A stretch of DNA of 64,000 nt from Paralichthys olivaceus. Its lineage: Eukaryota > Chordata > Actinopteri > Pleuronectiformes > Paralichthyidae. The DNA lies in assembly GCF_024713975.1 (NCBI RefSeq), contig NC_091094.1, positions 25,010,501-25,074,500 of the forward strand, given 5' to 3'. This document shows positions 33,260 through 46,673 of this stretch, piece after piece (the stretch's first letter is position 1; the number at the start of each line of letters is the position of its first letter). Made by a program: the position numbers and the translations under genes. The notes beneath the pieces are model-generated. The model did no database searches, had not been told where the DNA came from, and was given only the letters and a program-made list of their open reading frames with translations.

Positions 33260-35278
33260 GTGTTTCCCAACAGGGTCCAGACACACGGCAGTCCTGTGGT
33301 TAAAATGTTGCAGAATGATGTTGAATTATGATCAACAGACACTCTTTTCTTTGGAGGAATGGGAACCACTTCTGCAGCGTTGAAAAAAATACACTGTTGG
33401 CAAAACGATTATATTATTGCAACTCATGCATTTAGGAACATTCACAACTTGACATTAATATGACTCATGTAAAAATATCAACTGTGTGAAAGAGACTAAT
33501 AGCCCCGATAGAACAGGGGCTCTCTGTACACTACATCTAGTGATGATGCTTTAAACATAACTTCTTCACATAAGGGTGGCATATACAATGATCAACTACA
33601 ATGTCAAGACCAGTTACCAGTTTTACTGCTGTGCATTCTTAATGGCTGTATTGTGTCTTAATGTGTTAATTATTTTATATTGTTTTGAATTGACCCATTA
33701 GTCAGTTATATGAACCTCAGCAATGCTCTAATTATTTAGGTCCTTTACAGCTGCAAGGCAGACTGTGTTATTTATGGCACCATACGTAGACTTAATACAC
33801 TACACACAGCAAACTCCTGTTTGAACTGAAAAATATGTTTATTAAGTTTTAGAAAAAGTCAAAGCTAGGGCACGTCCAACATCCAGGGCTTGATTTCCAT
33901 CAAATACTCTTACACAGGTAATACAGCATTACAAAATTAATTATAACTGTAATGACTAAAGTTTTGGGTTAAATGCTGTTGTTATGTCAAATCTGCCGCA
34001 CTGATGCACTATTTTATTCCCAGCTTCAATGACCAACAAGTGTTTCTGTATTTGCTTGAGCTACTTTGTGGCATTTGCCGTTCCATTTCCTTGCAAAACC
34101 CAAAACCCCTTGTTCAAAATCAACAGTTGCTATTAGAATCAAAACTCCTCAAGATTTTAACAAAGTTAGCATGAGTTGCAATAACAATAGTTTTGGCCAA
34201 TAAATTAGCCTTTGAGCCACAGAGCCATTCTACAAATCAAAAATGACTCTCTCAAGTGTAATGTCTTCTTTTTTATTAAAAGTCGATACACAATTCCAGA
34301 GTTACCTCGATACAGCTGTTATATTGCCTGGATCTTCAAGTCCACTCAGGGTTTTGGAGATTTGCAGTGAGTTTCAATTTAGTGTTTGGCTGCGAGTTTG
34401 GCAAACAAAATAGTTTTGGTTCACTCTCAACATCTCAAAAAGCTCTAAAATACCACTGTACACTACCTGCTACGCATCAATCTGCAGCAGACACCAGACT
34501 AGATGGTGAACACAGAGGAGTAGTAGGCTCATAAGCTATTATCCTCCAGGTGTCGAGACCTTAGCATATATGGCTCTAAACTGCTGGAAGTGTAAAGATC
34601 ACATTATCAATTTAAATGGTGGTAATATATGAACATTGTGTTTACAATTAATTCTTAAAGATTAAATCATCCTGGAGTCACGTGTGCTCACATGCTGAGG
34701 AACTCTTGGTTTATCATTTGAAAAGATTAATTACTTGAAACCTGTGGCTCCTCCCACTTGCCATTCTATCTTAGTGACCATTTTGATGTTTTGTTGGGAC
34801 ATTTGAGTTGACGAACAGCATAGCACTAGTCTTTTCCAAATAAACGAGAAATGATTTGTTGGCAACTGTCACAGGTGACAACATGCTGGACTCTGTCAAC
34901 ACTCACATCAATGTCCATACGCTGTACCTTGAGAGTAAGAACAGAAATATTCTAACAGCGTCACAAGAGTCAGTGTCACAAGATTCCTGCAGCTTTGGAA
35001 AAAAGGAAACACTGTGTCCGTCACCATTTAATTGATAAGAATATACACATATTCTATGTGTCATCAGCAGATTCAGACTCAGTTTAGTGTGAATGTGAAG
35101 TTAAACCACACCTCTTGAATCCACCTTATGTTTAACTGTGTAAAACAGAGTTGCCTGAGCTGCAGTGTGCAGCCGGTGGCGTGTGGTGGCTACTGAGTTG
35201 CCAGGTCAAGGTTAAGGGTTATGGTTTCTGTGGGACCTCCGAGGACATGGTGCTGCCTACTTAGACCCAGCTGTCAAA

Positions 35279-35400
35279 ACACACACACACAGACACACAC
35301 GCACACACACACACACTCCAGGACAACCATGTGTCTCTGTATGAATGAGTGTAGTGTATCCCACCTACACAAACATGCGCGCGCACACACACACACACAC
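35279..35400. repeat. CA-rich cluster with a (GC)n-(AC)n junction
   Basis: CA runs at 35279-35318 and 35377-35400. The second begins with gcgcgcgc and continues as acacac, an alternating purine-pyrimidine tract of the kind that can adopt Z-form DNA. Confidence 0.9.
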
Positions 35401-36092
35401 GTTAATTCAGCATATAAACACAGCTCAGAGAGGCGAGGCTGGTGGCACTGCCTGTGTATCAGCATTGTATGCGCGTGCAGAAAGGCCTCCAGAGGGGGCG
35501 CTGTCTGTGCTGCAGGAGTAAACTACTACTACCAGCTGTCAGCAAATTGTGTGTGAGATTGAGCGTGTCTGCCTCAGTCTGTGGAGCAGGCAGGGTACTG
35601 TATGGATTCATGTGTTGACTCAGTGAGATTGGCGGCTTGGTCTCAGGGGAGCTGTGGTTTAGCCGACGCTGGCGCACTGTTAAGGCTAAACACACCTAAT
35701 TGAGGAGGACGCTTACAGGCCCTCTTCTGTGCGTGTGTGTGTTGAGAGGGAGAGAGTGTCAATTCGACAAGACTGTATAGAATGAAGAGCTTGGTAAATC
35801 TCATGGCCCGATACCTTAGTGGCTTTTTCAGTTTTTTTCTTGGCAATTTAATGAAATTACATAGTTGGTGTATTTATTCACTGTTCTCTGTGTTTGCCCC
35901 CAGAACACTTTGTTTCTAATGGCACATAAATGCATGGGTCTTCTCTGCAGTCTATAATAAATCCCAGGGATTTACACACTTCATCTCAATGTGTTTACAT
36001 ACAAAAGGGTCGAAGACCACTTTCTCATTTATCAGACTTTTGGACCCCACTGTACATGATATGCCCACATATGGCTACTGTACACTAATGCA

Positions 36093-36300
36093 TTTCACTC
36101 TTGAAGGAACAGTCCTGGCCGCCTTCCTCTGGAGGTTTTCTTGGCACGTCCAACTGGTGGGAGACCCAGGGTCAACCCAGAACATCCCGGAGAGATCTTA
36201 TCTCATTCGGCCTGGGAATGCCTCTGGATCCCTGGGAGGAGTTGACAAGGTTACCTGGGGAAAGGAATTTCTGGAACTTCATCATAGTGAAAGGGAATAG
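36093..36300 (+). pseudogene. LINE reverse-transcriptase C-terminal relic
   Basis: The fragment has caactggtgggagacccag, the tail ggaggagttgacaaggtt and agaacatcccggagagatc. In translation it shows a degenerate PRTSRRD... PLDPWEEL... PGERNFW series. This matches, from memory, the conserved C-terminal tail of fish non-LTR reverse transcriptases (GRPRTRW.. then PEELEEVAGER). Frameshifts split it between two frames, and the upstream polymerase domain is absent. Confidence 0.55.
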
Positions 36301-39300
36301 GGGGATCGCTGTCAAACAAAACTTATACATGAAAATGTATCCACTTATCCATACAACTTGCTGTTACCTGTCCATGGCACTTTTGTATTGTATATCGTAT
36401 ATTTTGTATGTTTTTAATTGTGTTGTGACATCTTTGCAATCTGTCCATCTAACATAAATACAGTTTGTTGTTGACTTGTAAACACCCTATAGGCATCTGG
36501 GGAAAACTCCTCATTTCGTTGAGGTCATTTGATTTGAATCATTTTCTAATTTCTGAACTTCAGATTTCCTTCTACATAGTAGGTTATTTCAAAATATTTA
36601 AAAACAGACAAGTCTGACCCCGTCCCGAAACCTTGTTTGTGACAGCTAAAACCGGAGAACTGAGTTCAAAGGTATTTTTCTGGCTGGAATCTGACGTGAA
36701 CAAGTTCTTAATGCTGGAATCTCATTTATGCCATCTCTCCCACATGAATGGAACGGCACATTAAACGGAGGCAGGTGTTGCAGGTGTTGCAGATCTGCTC
36801 TGGGCCGCCTCGCTCACTGAGCTGCTTTCAATGCGGGCACTGTTAAGTGAGTGCGTGATTCCAGTGTTTTCAGCAACTCCTCTGGCTGCCTCCCTCGGAT
36901 GATTACGCCAGCAGAGTTTACTTAAGGATGGGAGCGTGACAGCTTCTGGAATGCTTCTGCTCTGCCCACAGAGAACGGGACATGCGTCAAACCAGTACTA
37001 CAGTTACACAGGCCTGGGCAGCACGGTTCCACCAGGCAGCTCAAATGGGCTGTGGATTGGACTTGGTGACAGACGCTGCCATGGCTGCAGTTGTTGATGT
37101 CCTGCAGAATGTTTACATCTGTCCTTAGATTTTACACATTTTTGTTGCTTTTATATATATACAGTAATTAAATAATTACGCTTAGTAGTAACTTGGGTAG
37201 AGGGAAATTCAATGGGGCAATCACCTGGCTATCATCTGTGGTTTTAGAAGGAGGCCATTTTCTACACTGATTTAATCCACTTGAGTTTTAACTAGTGTAG
37301 TTTTAATTATATTATCTTGTTTGACAAACTCCTAATATCTGCAAAACAGTAGTATAATATATATATTTTATACCCAATTTCATAATTTACTCTTGACTAT
37401 TTGGTACAGAGAGATTTTTTAAGAAGAAGTGATACCTGATTTGTTGTTAAAAATGTTGGATTCTAGATTTCCTATTGTGTGACCTCCCAATGGCTACTGA
37501 ATACCCACATTTTGAACTATAAACGTCTTGTCTATATTGCACGCTTTTCTAAAAATGGGCCGTGTCCAAACCAAGGCAACCCTGATGACATCATCTGGGT
37601 CAGCTGGTTTTATGAGGTGACGTGATGCTAATGATGAGTAAGTCAATCTGAATTATGAACAAATTCTGTTTTATCTTCAGAACATGCATTTCTGGAATTT
37701 CTGCTCTTTCAGTTTATCGTTTAGACATACATCAGAGAAGAGGCAGCAGAGGACCTGAAAACCATCAACACATGGTTGACTGGTGCAGCTGTGTCACTGT
37801 AACTCTTTCAGTTTAGTCAGAACATGTGTTTTGACTGATTATTTATGTTTTAGTTCCAGTTTGTTAAATAGTCACACCATGTAATTCTCTTTTATTTTGT
37901 TGCTTTCAGGTGTCCTTTCATAACACCATTAATTTTATAGTTACATGAACATGCAGTTGCTGAGTGACATAATATTGAGGTCTTGTCACCTTCCCCAAAA
38001 GCCTGCCAAGAGCGAGTGTGTTGATCTGGTAGTTCCCCCGTTCTATGGAGGTTCACCTGGGACCAAACATAACTGAAAGGCGTGTTGGTCCACAGTCATC
38101 TCCAGCTGTATTTATTTCCTGGCTGGCAGCTCAGCGATGGTGACGGTGGTTCATGTTAGTCACGGCCTTGCTCCTTCAGAGCAGCCACAGAGAGTTACTC
38201 TTGGCCCTGCTTCAGCCAGGATCAGAGACCTGATTGGATGCTCAGGACGGCAGCCGGATATCAAGGCTTTGGACATGCATTCACAAAGCTGATGGTTTAT
38301 TTCTCTCGCTTGTCTATGTACATATTGACTTATTCCAGGCATGGAGGAATATTGGTATAAATTGACGTGACCTGTTTTTATTACCTGGTGGATAACATAA
38401 TGACAAAATACAAAAAAGTCCAAGTAAGTGGTAAAGGTAGACGCTCATCACTTGCCTTTTGTAACTGTTCATAGTGGGATTTTTTGCAGTCTGTTTTTCT
38501 ATGGAAGAACAGAGTTGGCAAGAGCCAGATAAACAGCTCAACATGAAAGGTGAAGATGTCCATTAGGCAAATCAACTGGATTGAAGTGGATTGAAGTGGA
38601 AATGGACTGTAGCATGAAACTGGCACTAATAGGTCCTTCGTGCGAGACAGGCACCCCACTCATTCAATATGAACTTATGAACACACACAAACACACTCAT
38701 AAACAATCAGAAAGTTAATCAAGGGTAAGTGCCTTGGCATGAATCTGTGCCCTCATCTCCCCTAGTGTCACGCACTAGCTGTTAGAGATAAGAGATCTCC
38801 AAAAATCGTAGGTAAGTGCAACATGGCAGCATGGCTGCTGGGCTCACAGTAGGGGATGTCAGTCACTTAATCAACAGCTTATACACACATACCTCAAAAG
38901 TTAGACAAAGATATGGATACAAACCTCCCAACCTGCTGACAATGAGAGCACAGAACAGTTTTGGCTCGACCGTTCAAAAGAGGGTTTTGGTTTAGAGAGT
39001 TTGTTTCATCGGATGATAGTGGCGCTACCAAGCACACAAATCTTTTAGTACTCTAGACCCATTTTATGCTGGTGTGTCACCTTTACCATTGCAGACTCTG
39101 TAACTGTGTAGACGCAAGACGTACTGTCCATTTGGTTTATTGCAGCTTTTTTCAAGCAGTTGAGTTTGGAATGGAATTAAACCAATGGACTAAAAGACAC
39201 TTCTGAGGGGCACTGCAGTCCAACAATCTTCTGTGACTTCTGTGAAAAACAACCCCTTCCACATTATACCATATAAAGACTCTCGACCAGTTGTGTGTGG

Positions 39301-40380
39301 AACAATGATTACTTCAGATTAGACTATGACCTTGCAGGGATGGCATTAGTGATCTTCTGTCAGTTACTTGAGAACAGAGGCCACATCCAACCACTGAGTG
39401 GTTTTCAGTGATATCTCTCAACAAATGCTAGACAGATTGCAATCGAATTTACTTGAGACAATTATTCCCATTAATGTCTGTTGCAGGTCTCTTTGTTCCT
39501 CTCTGTAGTTCTTCATAACTCTGACTGTATGTTTGGGCTGTAGAGTTAAGATCAGACGCTTCACTGTTTGCATCGTGGATAAGGATCTAAACATCTCAAG
39601 TGCTTAAACCCATAGCACTGGGTGAATCGTACAAGATAAAGACGGCCACTCAGATGTTAATGACCGACAATTATGTCAAACTCTGGATTTCAGGAGAAAG
39701 TACGTGTGTTGGCGTGAGCCTGTGCTCCAGATGCTTGTCATTTCTGTCTTAGCACGCACGGTCTCCTGTTCTGAATTCCCCGTCCCCTTTGCTCTGATGT
39801 GCATTTATCATGTAGTTTACGGTACAGCAGTATTCTCCATGAGGGCTTTGTTCCCCATGTGCTGCTCCACTACAAATAATAGAGCATCTGATAGGTTTCA
39901 TCATTCACAGGGCTGCAGATAAGTCTACCGTTTACATCTGCACACAAAAAGAAAGTCAGTGGGTGTTTTAACACTGTGTAATTACCTGGAGTCTCAATGC
40001 TTTGTGATTTGCACAAACAACACAGCTGCAGATGAAGGTGAATTCCGTGCTCATGTAAAACTAATGAGCTGGTTGGTACTATATGACATTATTGTCAGCA
40101 TCATCAAGTACGTGTAAATAACTTTTAAATAATTTATGTGTGAATGTATTTTGACAAATATAACTTCATATTATTTGTGCATTGTTGTTTTAGTTGTAAC
40201 ATTATTCAACTTTAATCATCTGTCAATCCTAACCCTTACATGCACACTCCCTGTTGTGTAATATTTTGTTTTTAATTATATCCAGGCTTTTATATACAGT
40301 ATAACCAGGTAATAATGTTTCTATGATTCAATATCTAGTGTCTTAGATGCCTCCACATCACAGTCATTTTTAAATTTCAC

Positions 40381-40686
40381 TTAAAGGTCCAGTGTGTAAG
40401 ATTTAGGCGTAAGGGAACTATTGCAGATAATTCAATGTAGAATAATCCTCATGATGTTTTCACTAGTAGTTTCATTTAAATTGTATGAATTGTAGTTTTC
40501 TTTACCTCAGAAAAGCCCCTTTATATTTAAATACTTTATATTTACATCAAGGGGACCCTCTCTACAGAGGCCGCCATGTTTTTTACATTAGTCCAGACTG
40601 GACAAACTAAACACCTTTTGAGTTTTTATGACAACTTCAGCTGCAACATGCAATTTCAACACTAGATTCTACACACTTACCTTTAA
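40381..40686 (+). mobile_element. TTAAAGG MITE, copy A
   Basis: Starts TTAAAGGTCCAGTGTGTAAG and ends CTACACACTTACCTTTAA, which form terminal inverted repeats. The middle carries tttatatttaaatacttta, ggggaccctctctacagagg, then gccatgttttttacattag. 306 bp. It shares all of these with copies B-D. The ends contain TTAA, compatible with a piggyBac-like target, but this is not proven. Confidence 0.8.
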
Positions 40687-41286
40687 GAATGTAAAGTTCC
40701 AATTCAATAGCTGATTACACCCTCTAAAACTTTCCCCTCAAAATTATATATTCAAAAGGTATGTCATGAAAAACTAGTTACTTTACATTTTCCTTTGTTG
40801 TTTCGTGACCGGGATCTTCAAGATTTTCATCGGAGCTGGACTTTTTTTGTGGTCCGGCTTTAAAGTTCTGTTTCACTACAGAATAGGTCTGTATTAAGAA
40901 AATATAATGTGCTTATTTCCTGTAAGAGTTCTCAATAACCTGTAACATTTGTGTGGATCTGCTGTAGAAATGTCTGGACAGGATGTTGACACTTTTCAAC
41001 CTGAACCTGTGTGAATAAAACATACTTTCTTTAAACTAATAGCTTCAGAGATGTTCATGTGCAAACTTTCACTGAGACAGAATAAAAAGTGTCTGCTGTG
41101 TGGCTGAGCTGATCACTCTCCTACCCAGACAGTGTTTTGACAGTGATGATGCCTGAGTGTGTTAGAGGACAGAGTGTGAGAATTTATATTTTATCAAAAG
41201 GTCCCACAAGATGGTTTGACTGTGCTTTAACACTATTATATATACTCAGACTTTTGCTGTAGTTGAAGACGTAAATGATAATTTAC

Positions 41287-41661
41287 TTAAAGGCTCAGTG
41301 TGTAAGACTTAGGGTAAAGGGATCTATTGGCAGAAACTGAATATAAAATAACCCTAGTGATGTTTTCACTCGTGTATTTCATCTAAATTGGATGAATTGT
41401 TGTTTTCTTCACCCCAGAAAAGGTCCTTTATATTTAAATACTTTATATTTACTTCAGGAAGGTGTCTTCTCTACGGAAGCAGCCATGTTTTTATATTAGT
41501 CCAGACTGGAAAAATTAAACAGCTTTTGAGTTTTTATGAAAACTGAAGGTTACCACAGGTTCTCTGTCATGTTTGAAGAGGAGGGTAAGGTGAGGGGTAT
41601 TCAGCTGCAACATGCAACTTCACAAGTAGATGTCACTAAATTTTACGCACTGAACCTTTAA
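41287..41661 (+). mobile_element. TTAAAGG MITE, copy B
   Basis: Starts TTAAAGGCTCAGTGTGTAAG and ends CGCACTGAACCTTTAA. 375 bp, same orientation as A. It has an extra internal piece (accacaggttctctgtcatg) that A lacks. Confidence 0.82.
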
Positions 41662-42975
41662 GAGTTAGCGAGTGAAAGACATACCTAGCTACAAGAAATG
41701 TAAGGTCCTAATTCTATTTAAAAGCCTGTAATGTTTTCAGCAAAATATTATTTTATTATCAGCATTCTCATTATGCAGAAATTATTTTACTGTATATGAA
41801 ATAATTGTAATAATAGCTTCTATCAAAATGTTACTGATACTTCCATGTGTATGGGGTATTCAACATGGTTTGGCTAATTAAATTAGACACACACACAACA
41901 AATATTATATTATTATAAATATTATTAAGATTATCATGTTGTATGTAGTGGAGTAAAATAAAACAGCATGTATTGAACTCCATATGTTTTGTTCGCGTCA
42001 TCTGTACAGATATAACAATTTACTTTGGTGTCCATGGTCAGATTTGCTCATTTGGGCTGCAGCATGGTAAGCAGACACTTGCATACCAGGATTCCTCAGC
42101 ACCTGTGTGTCTCCAGTGACAGTCCCGCTGCTGGCAGAGAGGAATCACAGCACCATCAGATAACAAAGGTGCTGGAGCATGCACGGTTATACACAGGTGA
42201 GGAGTGTGTGTATCTGTGGTGTAGTGTAGCGTGAAGCGAGCAGAGCAGCAAGGTAGATGACCCAGATAAGAGGATTATTAGTTTATAAAACATCTCACTG
42301 ATGCAGCTGGGCCGGGATCATGAAGAGCCTTGTGCGGCCTGCAGTCAGCAGCACTGTGGGTGCTGTTATAGCTCGCCACCCGGCTGCTCATCCACTCCTC
42401 TCATACAGTTACTCTCTACTGACTCTTTACATCTCATTTACTTTGGAACTGTTGCTTTAATATTTCTAATTTAATAACACCCCACACATGTCAACATACA
42501 GCATCGCAAAGCCACCGATGTCACTCTGTCCCTACACAGCAATAAAACATTTTACCACAGGAAGACATAGAAATTGTTTTGGTTGATTGTAGTTTCATAG
42601 ATCGAGTTTCTTCGAACAGATTTTCATTATATTTAGGGCTGTTTGGAAGCAACACTAAAGCAAACAGGAGCAAACAGTTACTGGACATATGTAGCAGACA
42701 TAGGGCAACATTCTCTTTCATTCTTTGTATATACTTATGTCCAGTTTTCCAGTGAAAAAACAAAAACAAGAAAATAAACACATTTTTCATTTTAAAACCC
42801 AAAATATATGTAGCCTTCTTTTTTAAATTTATTTACAACAAGCCAAAAATTGAGCCACTATTTCATTTTTGGCTTTTCATTTTCCCCCTTTCCCTTGAGA
42901 ATTGAAGACCACAGGTGAAAGGAGAGGGTGAGCTGGTAGTAAAATGAAACCGTCTAAATGAAAGTAAAAGTAAGA
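41662..42975. other. DNA between MITE copies B and C; no gene recognised
   Basis: AT-rich, with no supported exon. A 69-codon frame at 42025-42234 shows no recognisable similarity. Confidence 0.4.
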
Positions 42976-43349
42976 TTAAAGGTTCAGTGTGTAGAATTAA
43001 TTGACATCTAGAGGTGAAGTTTCATGTTGCAGTTGAATACTCCTCATCTCACCCTCCCCTTCTAAACATTAAAGAGAACCTGAGGTGAACTTCAGTTGTC
43101 ATAAAAACTCAAAATGTTTTAGTTTGTTCAGTTTGGACGACAGTAAAAAACATGGCAGCCTCCACAAAAAGGACCCCACTTCATGTAAATATAAAGTTTT
43201 TAGATATAAAGAGCTCAGTCTATGGTAAAAAAAACAACCATTCATACAATTTAGATGAAACACACCAGTGAAAACATCACTAGGATTATTTTATATTCAA
43301 TTTCTGCCAAAAATTCCTTTCACCTAAATCTTACACACTAAATCTTTAA
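42976..43349 (-). mobile_element. TTAAAGG MITE, copy C (inverted)
   Basis: Same family as A, B and D in the opposite orientation: the motif gtaaaaaacatggcagcctcc is the reverse complement of the central motif of the other copies. 374 bp. Ends TTAAAGGTTCAGTGTGTAGA and ACACACTAAATCTTTAA. Confidence 0.82.
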
Positions 43350-43519
43350 GCACTTTCCTAATGACAGGGCTTCAGATGAAACTACACTTTGCTAGTTAGT
43401 GTCATATAAAGTGATATTATTTCAACTGACTGGCATTAGTTTAGGAAATCTTTACCTCTATTCTGTATACCCTTTCCACATAAAGAGCATCTCTAACATT
43501 TTATAACATTGATATGGTG

Positions 43520-43892
43520 TTAAAGGTTCAGTGTGTAAGATTTAGGTGAAAGGGAACTATTGGCAGAAATTTAATGTAGAATAATCTTCATGGTGTTTTC
43601 ACTAGTTCTTTTCATCTAAATTATATGAATTGTAGTTTTCTTTACCCCAGAAAAGACCCTTTATATTTAAATACTTTATATTTACATCAAGGGGACCCTC
43701 TACAGAGGCCTCCATGTTTTTTACATTAGTCCAGACTGAACAAACTAAACACCTTTTGAGTTTTTATGAAAACTTAAGGCTACCACAGGTTCTTTTTCAT
43801 GTTTGGAAGGAGAGGGTGAGGTGAGGGGTGTTCAGCTGTAACATGACATTTCAACACTAAATATCACAATATTGTACACACTGTACCTTTAA
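43520..43892 (+). mobile_element. TTAAAGG MITE, copy D
   Basis: Starts TTAAAGGTTCAGTGTGTAAG and ends GTACACACTGTACCTTTAA. 373 bp. It lies only 170 bases from the inverted copy C, so the two can pair as a long hairpin. Confidence 0.82.
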
Positions 43893-46673
43893 ATAATCAT
43901 CATCATGACAAAAAATGAGTTCAATCCACTATCATGACATGTGCTGTAATTGACAGAAACAGACAATAACAAACACAGTATTGAGCTGAAAGTCTCTAAA
44001 CCTGTAACCCAAGAGCTGATAATCCTCCATGAATTCAATGACTGTTTGACATCACAGTCATTCTCCATTGTTACTATGAACATTGAACATGGACATTATT
44101 GTTTAGAGAGTGTTTATAATAGATCGTTATATTACCTCTATATGGATAGCCACACAAATGAGCTGATGATTCTTTCTGTAATGTTTAATTGAGTTGTGTG
44201 TGTACTCAGACATACTTTAGTGTATGTGTGCATGTTGTGTTGAATTCTGTGTGTAACTAGTACCACTTTAGTTGTCTGGGATTATTTATCCTCACTGTGG
44301 CTTCTCCTGTCATCGCTGGAAGCAGCAGAGACCCAGGATGAAAAACACATCACAGAGGCTAACGTGGGAACACTCGTGCGGACAGGGGGAAACGGGTTGC
44401 ATGAGGTTTTGTCAATGTCACGACAACCACGCTCGTTTCAAAACGTTCCCATCAACATTGTTATGCTAATGATCGCCCAGAAGACTTCCCGCTCCCTGTC
44501 CAATCACGCAGCTCCACCCATGGTGACAGTGGGTCAAGCTGTGGAAAGAACGAATCACACGGATGCAGACAGACGAATGAGATGCGATGACAAGGTTAAT
44601 GGACTTCATGCACGTATCAAAGCATTGCTCAGATTTGTTTCAGCAACATGTGTGTGTGTGTGGCTGTAAAGAGGGTGGGTTGAAAGACACACACACACAT
44701 TTAAAACTCTTCATTTCAGCTCTATAAACGCCCAGAGCACGGTAGTTTGTTTTTGTCTCGGACTTGATGTCTCCTTTGAAACATCTGGTTCTGCAGCTTC
44801 ACAGTCAGACTGAAGCCAGCGTCTGGTTTCCCTGCTGGGTTAAATTCACCACGCCTTGGGACGGCGACATGTTAACAGTGTCTTTCATGATACTGTCCAA
44901 CATCCACCCTTTCTTCAAAAAAATCTTTTATTTACATCATTTCTTTTCCCTTCTCTCTTCCCTTGTGCTTGTCAGTATCTGAAAAACACACTGTCACAGT
45001 TAAATGGTTTCACCCACACTCGTTATACTGACCATTTAAGTATTAGCCTTGAGAAAGTATCCTGGACTAATTACAAGTAAAATCTCAGCTAATTGACTTA
45101 AGAAGTTGACTGTGACATTTTTAGTAGCCCTGTCTGACTGAGGATACATCCATACTGCTAGATCATTGTCCATAATCCATCCATACCCACATGCCTGACC
45201 ACTTGTGTACACTGGGCACATGCCTGTTCTGCTGGACACATGAATTGCCTCGGATTTTTAAATAATAGCAGTAATAAGCAGAACAATAAATAAATATGAT
45301 CTCCTCCTCACTGTTCCCTGCTCAGCTACACTGCCACTCATGCTCTGCCTCCACCACACCGGCCTCCACCTTTTAGCACTGATTCCAAACATGGTTGTGG
45401 TAAATGTTATTTATCTTGAACAAAATGCATCTTGTCTGCTACGCCCACTGGGGTTTTTTGCATGTGTTTTATCTTAGCATGCTGCGTGGCTAATCCAGGG
45501 AACATCCAAAGAATGGAGCCATCCGCGCCAAGCATGTCTGTATTCCCATTTGTGCAATGAATGGTTAAATCATGACAAAGTGTTTCTGACTGAAATATAG
45601 GCCTGGATGATTTCTACCCAGTGCAATGAGTCTGAGACCTCAGAGTGGAAAAGATGTGACATTGCTACAGCACAAGTGAGCTTCATGATGACAACACTGC
45701 AGATATTGTTTATAATAACAGAGATAGACGCGGTATGACAAGGTCTATTAAGATAAACAGCAGGTGAAAGAGTCAGACCCAATCAGACCAAAACACATGA
45801 TGGAAATGTGACATTCATGCTTGTTTTGTCTTCATATGTCTTTGATGAAGGTCATGGCTTCACTCAGGTCTGAGGTTTTACAAACAGGAATTAATACATC
45901 CGAGCACCCGAGGCTGTCGGTTAGTTTTCTGTCAGCTTGTCAACAAATGTACGTGTACAGCTGTGTGCATAGGGTAGCCGAGAATTAATCTTGCATTTTG
46001 ACCCTTTAAGCTGCTGCTTCTAAATTTCTGCACAATAATAACTGTGAAACCATTCACTCTAAAGATTTATTTTTATTAAATATATTAAAAATATAAGTAT
46101 AAACCAAAAAAGCGTCATCACTGCAGGAGCGAGACGCACAATCCGTCCACAAGCCTTGAACTCAACATGAAGTCAAGTCCTGAGGTCGGGCGGTGCAGAC
46201 ATCCAGGACAGCTGAAACATTGAAGCGGTGGTGTGGGGGGAACATTTGATGTGTGCGTGCTGATTATTCATCACGGAGCAGCTTCTATTTGCTTTCCTAA
46301 ACCAGAATAACCGAACATTCCTGCATAATCCATCACGAGACACGAGTGCTTTCTGCTCCCAAACATCTTTATTAACATATGACCTGATCTCCTGAACTTT
46401 CCCCCTCCTCACTCCCGCTCTTCAGCCTGGAATTCCTTATCTGCTTAACACAGTGCTAATAAAACTTACACTGTGTATGCATGCATGTGTGTGTGTGGTA
46501 CTGTGCTCATTGCCTGTTTAGGGCAGGATATCAGAAGGGTCTGGAACACCTCACAGTGTGTTAACGCAGCAGGACACATGGAGGCAGCAGCAGTGAAGGT
46601 GTTTGTTTGAACAGTGACTGATAGAGAGCAGCGTGCACAGGTTCACTTCATGTTTGGAGAGTATATCTACAAT
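43893..46673. other. Intergenic; no gene recognised
   Basis: A locally GC-richer patch at 44270-44660 and short open frames show no recognisable protein similarity or convincing splice sites. Confidence 0.45.

Larger units (their letters stand above)
30114..40380. other. Intergenic; repeat fragments and microsatellites only
   Basis: I recognise no gene here. Fragments of the dispersed repeat seen at 20597 occur at 30598-30677 and 32038-32165. A LINE coding relic is at 36093-36300, and CA repeats are at 33207-33259, 35279-35318 and 35377-35400. Confidence 0.5.
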
